Source of the DNA: an uncultured Eggerthellaceae bacterium
GTDB taxonomy: Bacteria; Actinomycetota; Coriobacteriia; Coriobacteriales; Eggerthellaceae
Assembly (NCBI GenBank): GCA_910588205.1
Contig: CAJUQK010000047.1
Location: forward strand, 1 to 7,701
DNA length: 7,701 nucleotides
Direction: 5' to 3'
A program made the position numbers and the translations under genes. The notes below the pieces were generated by a model. It did no database searches. It saw only the letters and a program-made list of their open reading frames with translations, and was not told the DNA's origin. Each line of letters begins with the position of its first letter. The stretch's first letter is position 1. This document shows, in pieces, positions 1-5,561 of the stretch.

Positions 1-253
1 CGGCTCCTCCTAAGATGGTCTGAGCCACAGAGCCGCGTCCATCATGGATGAACGCCTCTGTGGTACCCTCCCTCACCTGAGAGAGGCGCTCTAACCCATA
101 GAAGACTGATGTTCTGCCATCTCTTGATGATGAGCTTCCCATGACCTCTGACACCTCGAAGAGAGACGAGTTCACATAGCTTGTGATGTCATAGCTCTCA
201 TCGGTTGCGGTGAGTCCTGTGAGTTGAACTTCCGGTCCAAAGAGATGAAGTTG
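1..253 (-). pseudogene. 5' edge of a third, truncated rhs core (orphan module, runs off left edge)
   Basis: In the minus-strand frame this reads LHLFGPEVQLTG, then the Rhs stretch LTATDESYDITSYVNSSLF and on through the same core sequence as the two rhs genes to the right. Bases 1-194 are identical to 3108-3301 and 6652-6845, and similarity continues to 211 with two mismatches. Upstream of 211 the sequence departs from the other cores. The frame is closed by TGA at 254-256 with two more TGAs just beyond, and no ATG start lies in frame. In another frame an ATG at 288 gives MGSDPDRLSYFDN, which could be the same ancestral Rhs text after a one-base slip. I infer the front edge of an orphan rhs-toxin module whose tail and immunity gene lie left of the window. 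A silent cassette is likelier than an expressed gene. Confidence 0.85.
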
Positions 254-360
254 TCAAAGTACGAGAGTCGATCAGGGTCAGATCCCATTATCTAAGATCA
301 TGGCGAACGCGCTTCGCGCGGAGGAGGCGTTACGCGAAGACCACGCGCAACACGTTCATT
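254..360 (-). repeat. Degenerate 5' flank shared by the truncated rhs cores, copy 1
   Basis: On the minus strand the segment around the ATG at 301 resembles the segment around the ATG at 3974 upstream of the second truncated core. The best part is nearly identical over 22 bases (299-320 versus 3972-3993, one mismatch, centred on GCGCTTCGCGC). Weaker, gapped similarity continues towards each core through ACTTCATC / GCTTCATC. Alignment was by eye. It may be a relic of an ancestral leader or coding segment. Confidence 0.5.
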
Positions 361-410
361 GCGGTATCTGCCGGGTAACCTGCCGTACCGGGTTATCTCA
401 GGTGTCACAA

Positions 411-435
411 GGGGCCGATCCAGATCGGCCCCTAC
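411..435. repeat. GTAGGGG-type palindrome 1 (inverted orientation)
   Basis: The arms GGGGCCGAT and ATCGGCCCC (411-432) form a perfect 9-bp stem around CCAG, followed by TAC at 433-435. On the minus strand it therefore begins GTAGGGGCCGAT, the same start as the two palindromes at 477 and 533, so it is inverted relative to them. There is no T-run, so it does not look like a terminator. It is REP-like by structure. Confidence 0.75.
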
Positions 436-476
436 AACGCATGGTTCACCCCAAGTGACATGCGCAGTTGGTTTTC

Positions 477-500
477 GTAGGGGTCGAACGTGTTCGACCC
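477..500. repeat. GTAGGGG-type palindrome 2
   Basis: GTAGGGGTCGAAC is followed by GT and GTTCGACCC, giving a perfect 9-bp stem (481-489 with 492-500). It shares the GTAGGGGYCGA start with the palindrome at 533 and is inverted relative to the one at 411. Confidence 0.75.
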
Positions 501-532
501 AACACCACGACCCGGAGAATGCAACATCATCC

Positions 533-556
533 GTAGGGGCCGAGCTGGCTCGGCCC
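533..556. repeat. GTAGGGG-type palindrome 3
   Basis: GTAGGGGCCGAGC is followed by TG and GCTCGGCCC, giving a perfect 9-bp stem (537-545 with 548-556). It has the same orientation as the palindrome at 477. The stem sequences differ between copies but each stays self-complementary, so base changes are compensated. Confidence 0.75.
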
Positions 557-570
557 GCACCCGCTTCAGC

Positions 571-729
571 CCATAAAACCACGCATTCGCATTTTGGTTG
601 CAACCCTTAACCCCGCTGCGCAAGCAGCGGAAATAGTTAGGCGGCGGTTGAGCGCTGCTGGTCAGATAACCCCGTACGCCGCGCATCCTTATGCGAAGCG
701 CGTGAGCTTAGGAGCGGTTCGGAAGCACC
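571..729. repeat. 159-bp intergenic repeat, copy 1, with attC-like nested hairpin
   Basis: It aligns without gaps to 1644-1802 (constant offset 1073). The first 70 or so bases and the GCGCATCCTTATGCG stretch are almost identical, while the segment between them has diverged. Inside (605-642) is a nested hairpin: CCTTAAC, then CCGCTGC-GCAA-GCAGCGG, five unpaired bases AAATA, and GTTAGGC. A second small stem, CGCAT-CCTT-ATGCG, follows near 679-692. No gene is supported here. Confidence 0.8.
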
Positions 730-773
730 GGGTGAGTCTGCGCCGAGGTCAACGAGTGGGTATTTTGGAACAC

Positions 774-894
774 CCCTTTTGCTCACACGACGGAGAAAAC
801 CGAACGCCCGTGAACGATAGCGAAGAAGGCCATGGGGCGTTTGCGTCAACCCAATATCCCCGTCCCCAATGGGCTCACACGTGTCCCCAATGGG
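774..894. repeat. Composite intergenic repeat, copy 1, including the 34-nt stem-loop element
   Basis: Bases 802-878 align without gaps to 4314-4390. They contain the 34-nt element at 845-878, which starts GTCAACCCA and ends in a variant of TGGGTTCAC; those ends are inverted repeats. GTCCCCAATGGG occurs twice, at 862-873 and 883-894. The leading part, CCCCTTTTGCTC at 774, recurs at 1337 in the other gap. The block ends just before the stop codon of the lipoprotein gene. Confidence 0.75.
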
Positions 895-910
895 TTGGGT
901 TCCTGGCATC

Positions 911-1327
911 TTATTGTTCTGGGTTCACAGCGACAATGTGCCATACACCATCTTCGCTCTTAATCCTCAAATTTGCATTGAAGAGATACGTGTCACTTTT
1001 CTCCAGCGGAGGGTAAGATTCGAACACTACGCGGATCCGCATCTTCCCGGTTTCTCCTTCGATGTGGGTTTCCTTTATTTCCACATCGATAACCTTATCT
1101 AATAGTATTCCTTCGCTAGTGCATTCAGGACGAAAGTAATCGGTAGGCTCTTTTCTATCAGAAAAGCTAACGGGGGTCGCATTCATTGCCTGAGAAATTG
1201 ATTCCATTATCTCATCTTGAGCTCGCTGAATCTCTTGATTCTCGGCTGTACGAGAACATCCTTGCAAGCACAGCCCCGATAGAAAAGTCAAACTCGCAAA
1301 TATGATTGCGACCACACACTTATTCAT
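911..1327 (-). CDS. Small predicted lipoprotein (possible stray immunity protein or NTF2-like)
   Basis: A 138-residue protein that starts with a lysine, then a hydrophobic stretch (residues 4-19) and a lipobox LQGC with Cys24, so it should be exported by Sec and lipidated at Cys24. The mature part of about 115 residues starts with a charged helix (ENQEIQRAQDEIMESIS), then turns into alternating beta-type text ending in a DGVWHIVAV strand. That end resembles small NTF2-like/DUF4878-type lipoproteins, but this is only an impression of the fold. The start ATG has AAAAGGGG nine bases upstream, and an 8-bp inverted repeat lies just before that. It sits alone between repeat blocks, 517 bp downstream of the 64-residue immunity gene. 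In rhs arrays such isolated genes are often immunity genes left after loss of a toxin, but nothing in the sequence proves this role. Confidence 0.75.
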   Translation of the reverse strand: MNKCVVAIIFASLTFLSGLCLQGCSRTAENQEIQRAQDEIMESISQAMNATPVSFSDRKEPTDYFRPECTSEGILLDKVIDVEIKETHIEGETGKMRIRVVFESYPPLEKSDTYLFNANLRIKSEDGVWHIVAVNPEQ

Positions 1328-1336
1328 ATTCGAATG

Positions 1337-1344
1337 CCCCTTTT
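1337..1344 (-). promoter_or_regulatory. Ribosome binding site of the lipoprotein gene
   Basis: AAAAGGGG on the minus strand lies nine bases before the ATG at 1325-1327 and supports that start. The same bases open a repeat (CCCCTTTTGCTC) that also occurs at 774, so the site appears to be supplied by the repeat. Confidence 0.55.
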
Positions 1345-1347
1345 GCT

Positions 1348-1370
1348 CCCATGATATACATCATCATGGG
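1348..1370. promoter_or_regulatory. Perfect 8-bp inverted repeat just upstream of the lipoprotein gene
   Basis: CCCATGAT (1348-1355) and ATCATGGG (1363-1370) are separated by 7 bases and end three bases before the ribosome binding site. It could be an operator or a hairpin in the 5' leader. The related repeat at 774 lacks this palindrome, so it is not simply inherited. No promoter boxes are clear. Confidence 0.4.
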
Positions 1371-1449
1371 TTTCGCCTGTCCGAAGCCTAAGGCCGAACG
1401 CCCCTTGCGGGAAAGGCGAGCATCTCGGAATGATGGTTTCGCGCGGAAC

Positions 1450-1475
1450 ACGTGAGTTTAGGACCGTCCCCTGAC
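1450..1475. repeat. Short REP-like fragment (GTGAGTTTAGGA type)
   Basis: The string CACGTGAGTTTAGGACCG shares GTGAGTTTAGGA with the 159-bp repeat copies (GTGAGYTTAGGAGCG near 702 and 1775) and then continues CCGTCCCCTGAC. It looks like a shuffled fragment of the same repeat set. Confidence 0.4.
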
Positions 1476-1478
1476 ATC

Positions 1479-1589
1479 ATGAACGGCGGCCAGCTCCGCG
1501 CATGGTCACATGATACCAACCGCTATCTGATGCCTTCCGGGGATGTCTCGTCATCTGGGATACCCGTCACCTTTGCTTTGGCTCGATGA
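1479..1589 (+). other. Unassigned 36-codon open stretch, possible gene relic
   Basis: ATG to TGA gives MNGGQLRAWSHDTNRYLMPS and 16 more residues, reading like ordinary protein rather than repeat noise. It is the only part of the 1328-1844 gap not explained by repeats. There is no Shine-Dalgarno site upstream. I do not recognise it, and it may be a fragment of a decayed gene or chance. Confidence 0.2.
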
Positions 1590-1606
1590 AGATATAGACA
1601 TTCTAC

Positions 1607-1640
1607 GTCAACCCAATATCCCCGTCCCTAATGGGTTCAC
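1607..1640. repeat. 34-nt stem-loop element, copy 2
   Basis: It matches 845-878 and 4357-4390 with few substitutions and identical length. The 9-nt ends GTCAACCCA and TGGGTTCAC pair except for one central C-C mismatch, leaving a C-rich loop of 16 bases. It directly precedes the 159-bp repeat at 1644. Confidence 0.75.
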
Positions 1641-1643
1641 AGT

Positions 1644-1802
1644 CCATAAAACCACGCATTCGTATTTTGGTTGCTACCCTTAACCCCGCTGCGCAAGCAG
1701 CGGAAATAGTTAGGCGACGGATAAGGGTTACAGGTCAAAGAACCGCATGCGCCGCGCATCCTTATGCGAAGCGCGTGAGTTTAGGAGCGTCCCAGAAGCA
1801 CC
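1644..1802. repeat. 159-bp intergenic repeat, copy 2, with attC-like nested hairpin
   Basis: Ungapped copy of 571-729. The nested hairpin at 1678-1715 is preserved base for base: CCTTAAC, CCGCTGC-GCAA-GCAGCGG, AAATA, GTTAGGC. The copy ends 42 bases downstream of the stop codon of the 64-residue immunity gene. Confidence 0.8.
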
Positions 1803-1844
1803 TGAAGCGCACACACTTGGGAGCACCGCGGAAGCATTCAATCA

Positions 1845-2039
1845 TTAGCCCCTGTCGTAACCTATGATGATCCCTCTATCGAATCCTCCATTATCAACAT
1901 GCTCATGCCGTGACAAATCGGAGTCACTCAAAAGTATATTCAGTGTGTCCCTGAATTCCCGCATTTCATCTTTCGTCAAGAGTATCAATACCTCACTCAA
2001 TTCACTTTCATATTGAGATGATTCATCGTATATCTTCAT
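1845..2039 (-). CDS. Putative immunity protein of the second rhs module (64 aa)
   Basis: A small acidic protein, MKIYDESSQYESELSEVLIL then LTKDEMREFRDTLNILLSDS, ending in HEHVDNGG and a short hydrophobic GIIIGYDRG. It has no signal peptide or membrane segment, so it should act in the cytosol. Its ATG comes one base after the TAG of the upstream rhs toxin tail. The ribosome binding site GGAGGG (2045-2050) overlaps the last toxin codons, so the two genes are probably translationally coupled. Position, size and acidity point to an immunity protein that binds and blocks the tail toxin. The C-terminus is short, and a repeat begins 42 bases after the stop, so the end may have been trimmed by recombination. 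The family is not identified with certainty. Confidence 0.75.
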   Translation of the reverse strand: MKIYDESSQYESELSEVLILLTKDEMREFRDTLNILLSDSDLSRHEHVDNGGFDRGIIIGYDRG

Positions 2040-2040
2040 G

Positions 2041-3864
2041 CTAGCCCTCCATCAATTTGGGAGAATCGGTAGGAAATATAGGACCGGATTTCACCCAAGT
2101 GTCGTCAACTAACTCTTCAACATGCATATGTGGATACTCATGTTGAGCTGGGTGATTAAAATCGAATCTAACTCTTTTAGTGTCATCAGAAGATAGCAAA
2201 ACAATATCATCATTACTATTTCTAATGAATCTAAAATCAGCGCCGAGCCACTCAACGATATCATCCTTCACTTTCTGGATGCTACCCTTGGCTGTAGTGG
2301 AAGCCGTCTTCGTTGCAGCCTCCTTCATCCCAGCCCCGATGATGACCTTTCCAGTAGATTCGACCTTCGAAACGCCTCCGGCGCTAAGCACTTCGATCAA
2401 GGACAGAACGCTGAACAGAGCTGTCATGCCCACATCGCCCTTGGCAACATAGCCGTTCCATTCGGCCACGGTACCGACGATCGGTATCCACCCATAGTCG
2501 TAGGACCATTCGAGCATGGCGTTGCCAACAGCCCGCATCCGCTCTGCTGTCCCACAGTAGAGCTTCGTGAACTGCTCCCGATACTGCGCAGCCTTGGCGG
2601 CATGGTGGGCTGCAGATGCGGTATCTCCCCGCTTGAGCGCCTGGACGGCTAGCCATCTGTTGGTGTTATGAAGCGCCTGGTTGCGCTTCTCTTCCGGACT
2701 GGCATTAACGGAGATGAGCGTCGAATCTATGGTCATCTGACCCGGAAGGTTAGCGAAGCTATTCCCGTTGATGGGTGTGCCACCAGTTGGGGTTATCTTG
2801 CTGATGATCCGACCGATGCCGCTTGCCAGGACATTCTTTATCCTGTGCCCCGTCGGGTCTATGTGGTTCACCGGGTCTGAGGCGCAGTAGAGGTAGCGGT
2901 TCAAGGTAATGGGATCGAAGGTGTTGCCCAAGTAGGTGTCTGCCACCCCGAACCGTGCGCTTGTTGGGTCGTAATACCTAGCACGCAGATAGGTGAGGCC
3001 AGTCAAGGGGTCTTGCTCTTCTGCGTCATAGCCGAAGAACGGCTTCTCACGGGCATCAGTGCCAGCTGTGACAGCCCCGAAGGCGCCATACCTCTTCCAG
3101 GAGGTGACGGCTCCTCCTAAGATGGTCTGAGCCACAGAGCCGCGTCCATCATGGATGAACGCCTCTGTGGTACCCTCCCTCACCTGAGAGAGGCGCTCTA
3201 ACCCATAGAAGACTGATGTTCTGCCATCTCTTGATGATGAGCTTCCCATGACCTCTGACACCTCGAAGAGAGACGAGTTCACATAGCTTGTGATGTCATA
3301 GGCCTCATCGGTTGCGGTAAGGGAGGCTTTGGGGAGAAGCGCCTTTGTCAGGGCCTCTGTCGCCTTGCCCTCCCACAGGTGCAAAAGGAGGTTAGGCAGC
3401 TCTTCGGGCACATAGCTCGCCCCGCGTCCGAAGACATCCCGGGCCAAACGGCAGGCCACGGGTATGGCCTCAGGCAGGAGCGCTGGGTCTATGCAGGCAG
3501 ACAGTCCCCCGGTCATGGCCGCCATGGCATGAAGGGCAACAGAGATGCCCCCCGCTATGACCTGCTCGTCTCCTGCATCCCCTCCGGTGAGGGCTGAGAT
3601 CAGTTCTGCTCCTGCCAGGGCTAAGGGACCATCGGGCAAGGTGCGTGTGGTGTGATAGAGCGTAGAGGAACCTGCCTTGTTGCCATCCCCATCATAGACC
3701 GCCGCCATGAGCAACAGATCCCCTGCCATGACGGCTTCCAGGCGCCCCTCTACCCCATAGGCATAGGATAGAGACTCCTCAGGGGACGCTTTTGACACAA
3801 GCTGACCGTCTGCGTCATAGGCATAGTCAGTGACGCCATGGGCTGCACTCTCCTCCCGCACCAA
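2041..3864 (-). CDS. Orphan rhs module: 5'-truncated Rhs core with toxin tail 2
   Basis: The frame is open from 3921 (TAG at 3922-3924), but the first usable start is a TTG at 3864 with no good Shine-Dalgarno site, so this is probably a silent cassette. From the TTG, 607 residues: two YD-repeat remnants (YAYDADGQL and YAYGVEGRL), a hydrophobic region, then the Rhs-associated core (GLTYLRARYYDPTSARFG through NRYLYCASDPVNHIDPTGH, ending at residue 340). The tail (341-607) is unrelated to that of the upstream gene. It has a hydrophobic pre-toxin stretch (about 455-495, IPIVGTVAEW and TALFSVLSLIEVL) and a terminal domain (about 537-600) with VRFDFN, P578-H-M-H581 and WVKSGPIF. These histidines could be catalytic, and a nuclease-type toxin is plausible but unproven. 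The core is homologous to 6389-7437 at a constant offset of 3544, and identical over 518 bp. Confidence 0.87.
   Translation of the reverse strand: MVREESAAHGVTDYAYDADGQLVSKASPEESLSYAYGVEGRLEAVMAGDLLLMAAVYDGDGNKAGSSTLYHTTRTLPDGPLALAGAELISALTGGDAGDEQVIAGGISVALHAMAAMTGGLSACIDPALLPEAIPVACRLARDVFGRGASYVPEELPNLLLHLWEGKATEALTKALLPKASLTATDEAYDITSYVNSSLFEVSEVMGSSSSRDGRTSVFYGLERLSQVREGTTEAFIHDGRGSVAQTILGGAVTSWKRYGAFGAVTAGTDAREKPFFGYDAEEQDPLTGLTYLRARYYDPTSARFGVADTYLGNTFDPITLNRYLYCASDPVNHIDPTGHRIKNVLASGIGRIISKITPTGGTPINGNSFANLPGQMTIDSTLISVNASPEEKRNQALHNTNRWLAVQALKRGDTASAAHHAAKAAQYREQFTKLYCGTAERMRAVGNAMLEWSYDYGWIPIVGTVAEWNGYVAKGDVGMTALFSVLSLIEVLSAGGVSKVESTGKVIIGAGMKEAATKTASTTAKGSIQKVKDDIVEWLGADFRFIRNSNDDIVLLSSDDTKRVRFDFNHPAQHEYPHMHVEELVDDTWVKSGPIFPTDSPKLMEG
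2909..3426 (-). repeat. 518-bp identical rhs core block, copy 2
   Basis: Identical to 6453-6970 by direct reading. Both flanks differ at several percent or more: at 2881-2908 towards the tail, and from 3427 onward. A sharply bounded identical block inside a diverged duplication suggests recent recombination or gene conversion between the two cores. Bases 1-194 of the window are a third copy of its inner part (3108-3301). Confidence 0.9.
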
Positions 3865-3893
3865 ACGGTCTGAGGCGTCATAGGCGTAGGTGA

Positions 3894-4025
3894 AAGAGCC
3901 AGCGAGAACGTATGGATGAAGCTATCAAGGTGCAAGAACTCGTTACTATGGCAGATTCTAACATCGAAGGCCATGGCGAAGGCGCTTCGCGCGATCCGGT
4001 GCTCATCGCTTGCGCGAACGCGTTT
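3894..4025 (-). repeat. Degenerate 5' flank shared by the truncated rhs cores, copy 2
   Basis: Homology to the upstream rhs core stops at 3893. Beyond it comes sequence resembling 212-360: the 22-base match at 3972-3993 (one mismatch) and weaker matches towards the core. In one frame the minus strand reads from an ATG at 3974 through the junction, but it is out of frame with the Rhs text. Confidence 0.5.
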
Positions 4026-4071
4026 TAGCGCGGACGCACCCCCATCACCTGCAGCGTTCCCTACGGCGACT

Positions 4072-4110
4072 GATGCCCGGAGCACCTATCCTCAAGGGAA
4101 TGCGGGCATC
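4072..4110. repeat. 8-bp inverted repeat
   Basis: GATGCCCG (4072-4079) and CGGGCATC (4103-4110) are perfect inverted copies 23 bases apart, in the gap between the first immunity gene and the second rhs module. Function unknown. Confidence 0.4.
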
Positions 4111-4154
4111 GGGACCGGATGGCCGCCTACGGGACCAACCTGCCAGATGCCCTT

Positions 4155-4174
4155 CGTAGGGACTGGCTTGCCAG
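4155..4174. repeat. GTAGGG-type palindrome 4 (short form)
   Basis: CGTAGGGACTGGC is followed by TT and GCCAG, a 5-bp stem (4163-4167 with 4170-4174). The CGTAGGG lead resembles the palindromes at 477 and 533, so it may be a worn member of that set. Confidence 0.35.
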
Positions 4175-4255
4175 CACGAAGGTCCTCAAGGCCGACCTAC
4201 CCTTTGAGGTGAGCGGCAAAGCGAAGATCAAAGGGATGAAGGCCGTAGCGGATAT

Positions 4256-4285
4256 GCGCCACAGGACGGGCGAAGCCCGTGGCGC
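4256..4285. repeat. Two-part hairpin in the gap
   Basis: ACGGGC-GAA-GCCCGT (4266-4280) forms a perfect 6-bp stem. Outer arms GCGCC (4256-4260) and GGCGC (4281-4285) pair around a five-base bulge. There is no T-run on either side, so it is not a convincing terminator. Confidence 0.45.
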
Positions 4286-4313
4286 GCACCTTTGGGCAAC
4301 GACAGCAGAAACA

Positions 4314-4390
4314 GAACATCCGCGAACGATGGCCGAAAAGGCATCATGGCGTTTGCATCAACCCAGTATCCCCGTCCCCAATGGGTTCAC
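4314..4390. repeat. Composite intergenic repeat, copy 2, including the 34-nt stem-loop element
   Basis: It aligns without gaps to 802-878 with scattered substitutions. The 34-nt element is at 4357-4390. A partial copy of its right half (CTCCCTAATGGGTTCA) follows at 4401-4416. A deleted copy with both ends kept (GTCAACCCA to GGGTTCA) lies at 4457-4484. Confidence 0.75.
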
Positions 4391-4482
4391 GAAGCCGTCC
4401 CTCCCTAATGGGTTCAGTAACCAGCAACACACTAACCTGCCCCCTGCGTTACGTGCGTCAACCCAATTTCCCCGGGAGGGTT

Positions 4483-4545
4483 CAAACGAAGCCCATATCT
4501 TACGTGGGTTCTATCCTGATATTAAAACGAAGCCCGTGTTTTACG
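4483..4545. repeat. Pair of 22-bp direct repeats overlapping the 3' end of the first immunity gene
   Basis: Bases 4483-4504 and 4524-4545 share the pattern AAACGAAGCCC followed by a T-rich stretch ending TTACG. The second copy encodes residues around 339-346 of the immunity protein, and the first contains its stop codon. Confidence 0.6.
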
Positions 4546-5561
4546 AAAGAGAAGAACCGCGATACGTCTCCCTCTTTCGTTTTCGAGCCTGTCGAGGACT
4601 GCTTCTCCTTTTCAATATCATCAGCAATGTCGTTTAAAGCATCGCCGATCTCCTTCAAGTTCCCTAGGGTCAAATAAACGCAAAAGTATTCTGAATCCTC
4701 AATGGTGTTGTCATCGATCACAGTTCCTGCACCGAACATCATCTCTTTGGATTCGCGATTTGTTTCGAGTTCTTGTTGAAATTTTTCATAATCGCTTCTG
4801 ACCTGACTGCTCTTTTCAGCAGCTTCCAAATCATCACGAGCGGTTTCTAGGAAGATGTTCGCTTCATCCTCAATGACATCATAGGCGCGTTTGATGATCT
4901 CGAATGCGGTCCCCAAGGCATCATCTGCATTATCCTCTAGCATCTCCCAAGGGTCAGCATCTATGCGAACATCAATGAGCTCAAGATCACGATCAACGAA
5001 TGAAATACCTGATTCTCCAACGCAGCACTCTATAGAGAGATCATTACAAGTCCACTCTTTGATATATTTTTCAACAATATAAAAATAGATGGACTTCATC
5101 GCGGGAGCGAAGGCAAGCGATGCATTCTGTCGTTTCTTGAGCCAGTCAAATATTGCTGTGCTTTTAAGTAACGGATTACGTAGTGACTCTGCTTTTTCTC
5201 GCTCGGTTAACAACCCCCAGATAAATCTAAAATCTGTAAATGGCATGTCGGATGAAAACTGATACATATCCAAGGAATCGTGATTCGAGGGATTCCAATC
5301 CAAGGTTTTGAGCGCCTCTTCTGGCATGACAGCGAATTCTAGATCGCTTTCCCATTCATGCCAATCTTGAAGATAATCTCGAAAATGGTCGTATAGCGTT
5401 TCTTTGCTGTTGGATGACTTGAGATAATCTGCGTCTCGTTGGTATGTGTTATCAATGAAGTTCTTGAAATCGATTAACCTCCTCTCAGTGAAATTGAGAT
5501 AGATATCTTGGGTTGGATAATATGCCCCTATTGAACGTATCTTTCCAGTTGCACGCATCAT
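4500..5561 (-). CDS. Putative immunity protein of the main rhs gene (353 aa)
   Basis: The start chosen is the ATG at 5559-5561, which overlaps the TGA of the toxin gene (ATGA) and has GGAGGT (5571-5576) nine bases upstream. A second ATG follows directly. The protein is acidic and mostly helical, with no signal peptide or membrane segment. Visible parts are an N-terminal region rich in aromatic and acidic residues (DWHEWESDLEF at 66-76), a middle part with a Cys pair (ECC, 178-180), and a long charged helix, likely a coiled coil (about 215-272). A short strand-like segment (EYFCVYLTLG) is followed by a lysine-rich end. Four-base overlap with the toxin indicates coupled translation and an immunity role, though 353 residues is large for that class and I do not recognise the family. 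The last 14 or so residues lie in a direct repeat, so the natural C-terminus may have been replaced. Confidence 0.78.
   Translation of the reverse strand: MMRATGKIRSIGAYYPTQDIYLNFTERRLIDFKNFIDNTYQRDADYLKSSNSKETLYDHFRDYLQDWHEWESDLEFAVMPEEALKTLDWNPSNHDSLDMYQFSSDMPFTDFRFIWGLLTEREKAESLRNPLLKSTAIFDWLKKRQNASLAFAPAMKSIYFYIVEKYIKEWTCNDLSIECCVGESGISFVDRDLELIDVRIDADPWEMLEDNADDALGTAFEIIKRAYDVIEDEANIFLETARDDLEAAEKSSQVRSDYEKFQQELETNRESKEMMFGAGTVIDDNTIEDSEYFCVYLTLGNLKEIGDALNDIADDIEKEKQSSTGSKTKEGDVSRFFSFVKHGLRFNIRIEPT

Noticed and set aside
411..432. Rho-independent terminator
   Set aside because: Strong stem but no T-run on either strand; the same is true of the hairpins at 4256-4285 and 613-630.
605..642. 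True integron attC site
   Set aside because: The fold is about 38 nt, shorter than known attC sites, lacks separate L boxes, and no integrase is visible; kept only as an attC-like finding.
594..1016. Open plus-strand frame of 140 codons (and a similar one at 1631-1867)
   Set aside because: It is made mostly of the 159-bp and composite repeats and runs antisense into the lipoprotein gene; there is no Shine-Dalgarno site and the similarity between the two frames is repeat DNA.
3864..3974. Programmed -1 frameshift linking an upstream ATG to the truncated rhs frames (3974 for core 2, 288 for core 3)
   Set aside because: In both cases the ATG frame is -1 relative to the Rhs frame, but there is no clear slippery heptamer or downstream structure; decay of a truncated gene explains it better.
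845..4390. CRISPR array from the 34-nt repeats
   Set aside because: Copies are separated by hundreds to thousands of bases with no uniform spacers and no cas genes.
4119..4637. Open plus-strand frame of 172 codons
   Set aside because: It crosses hairpins and the 34-nt elements and then runs antisense through the end of the immunity gene; low-complexity repeat translation only.
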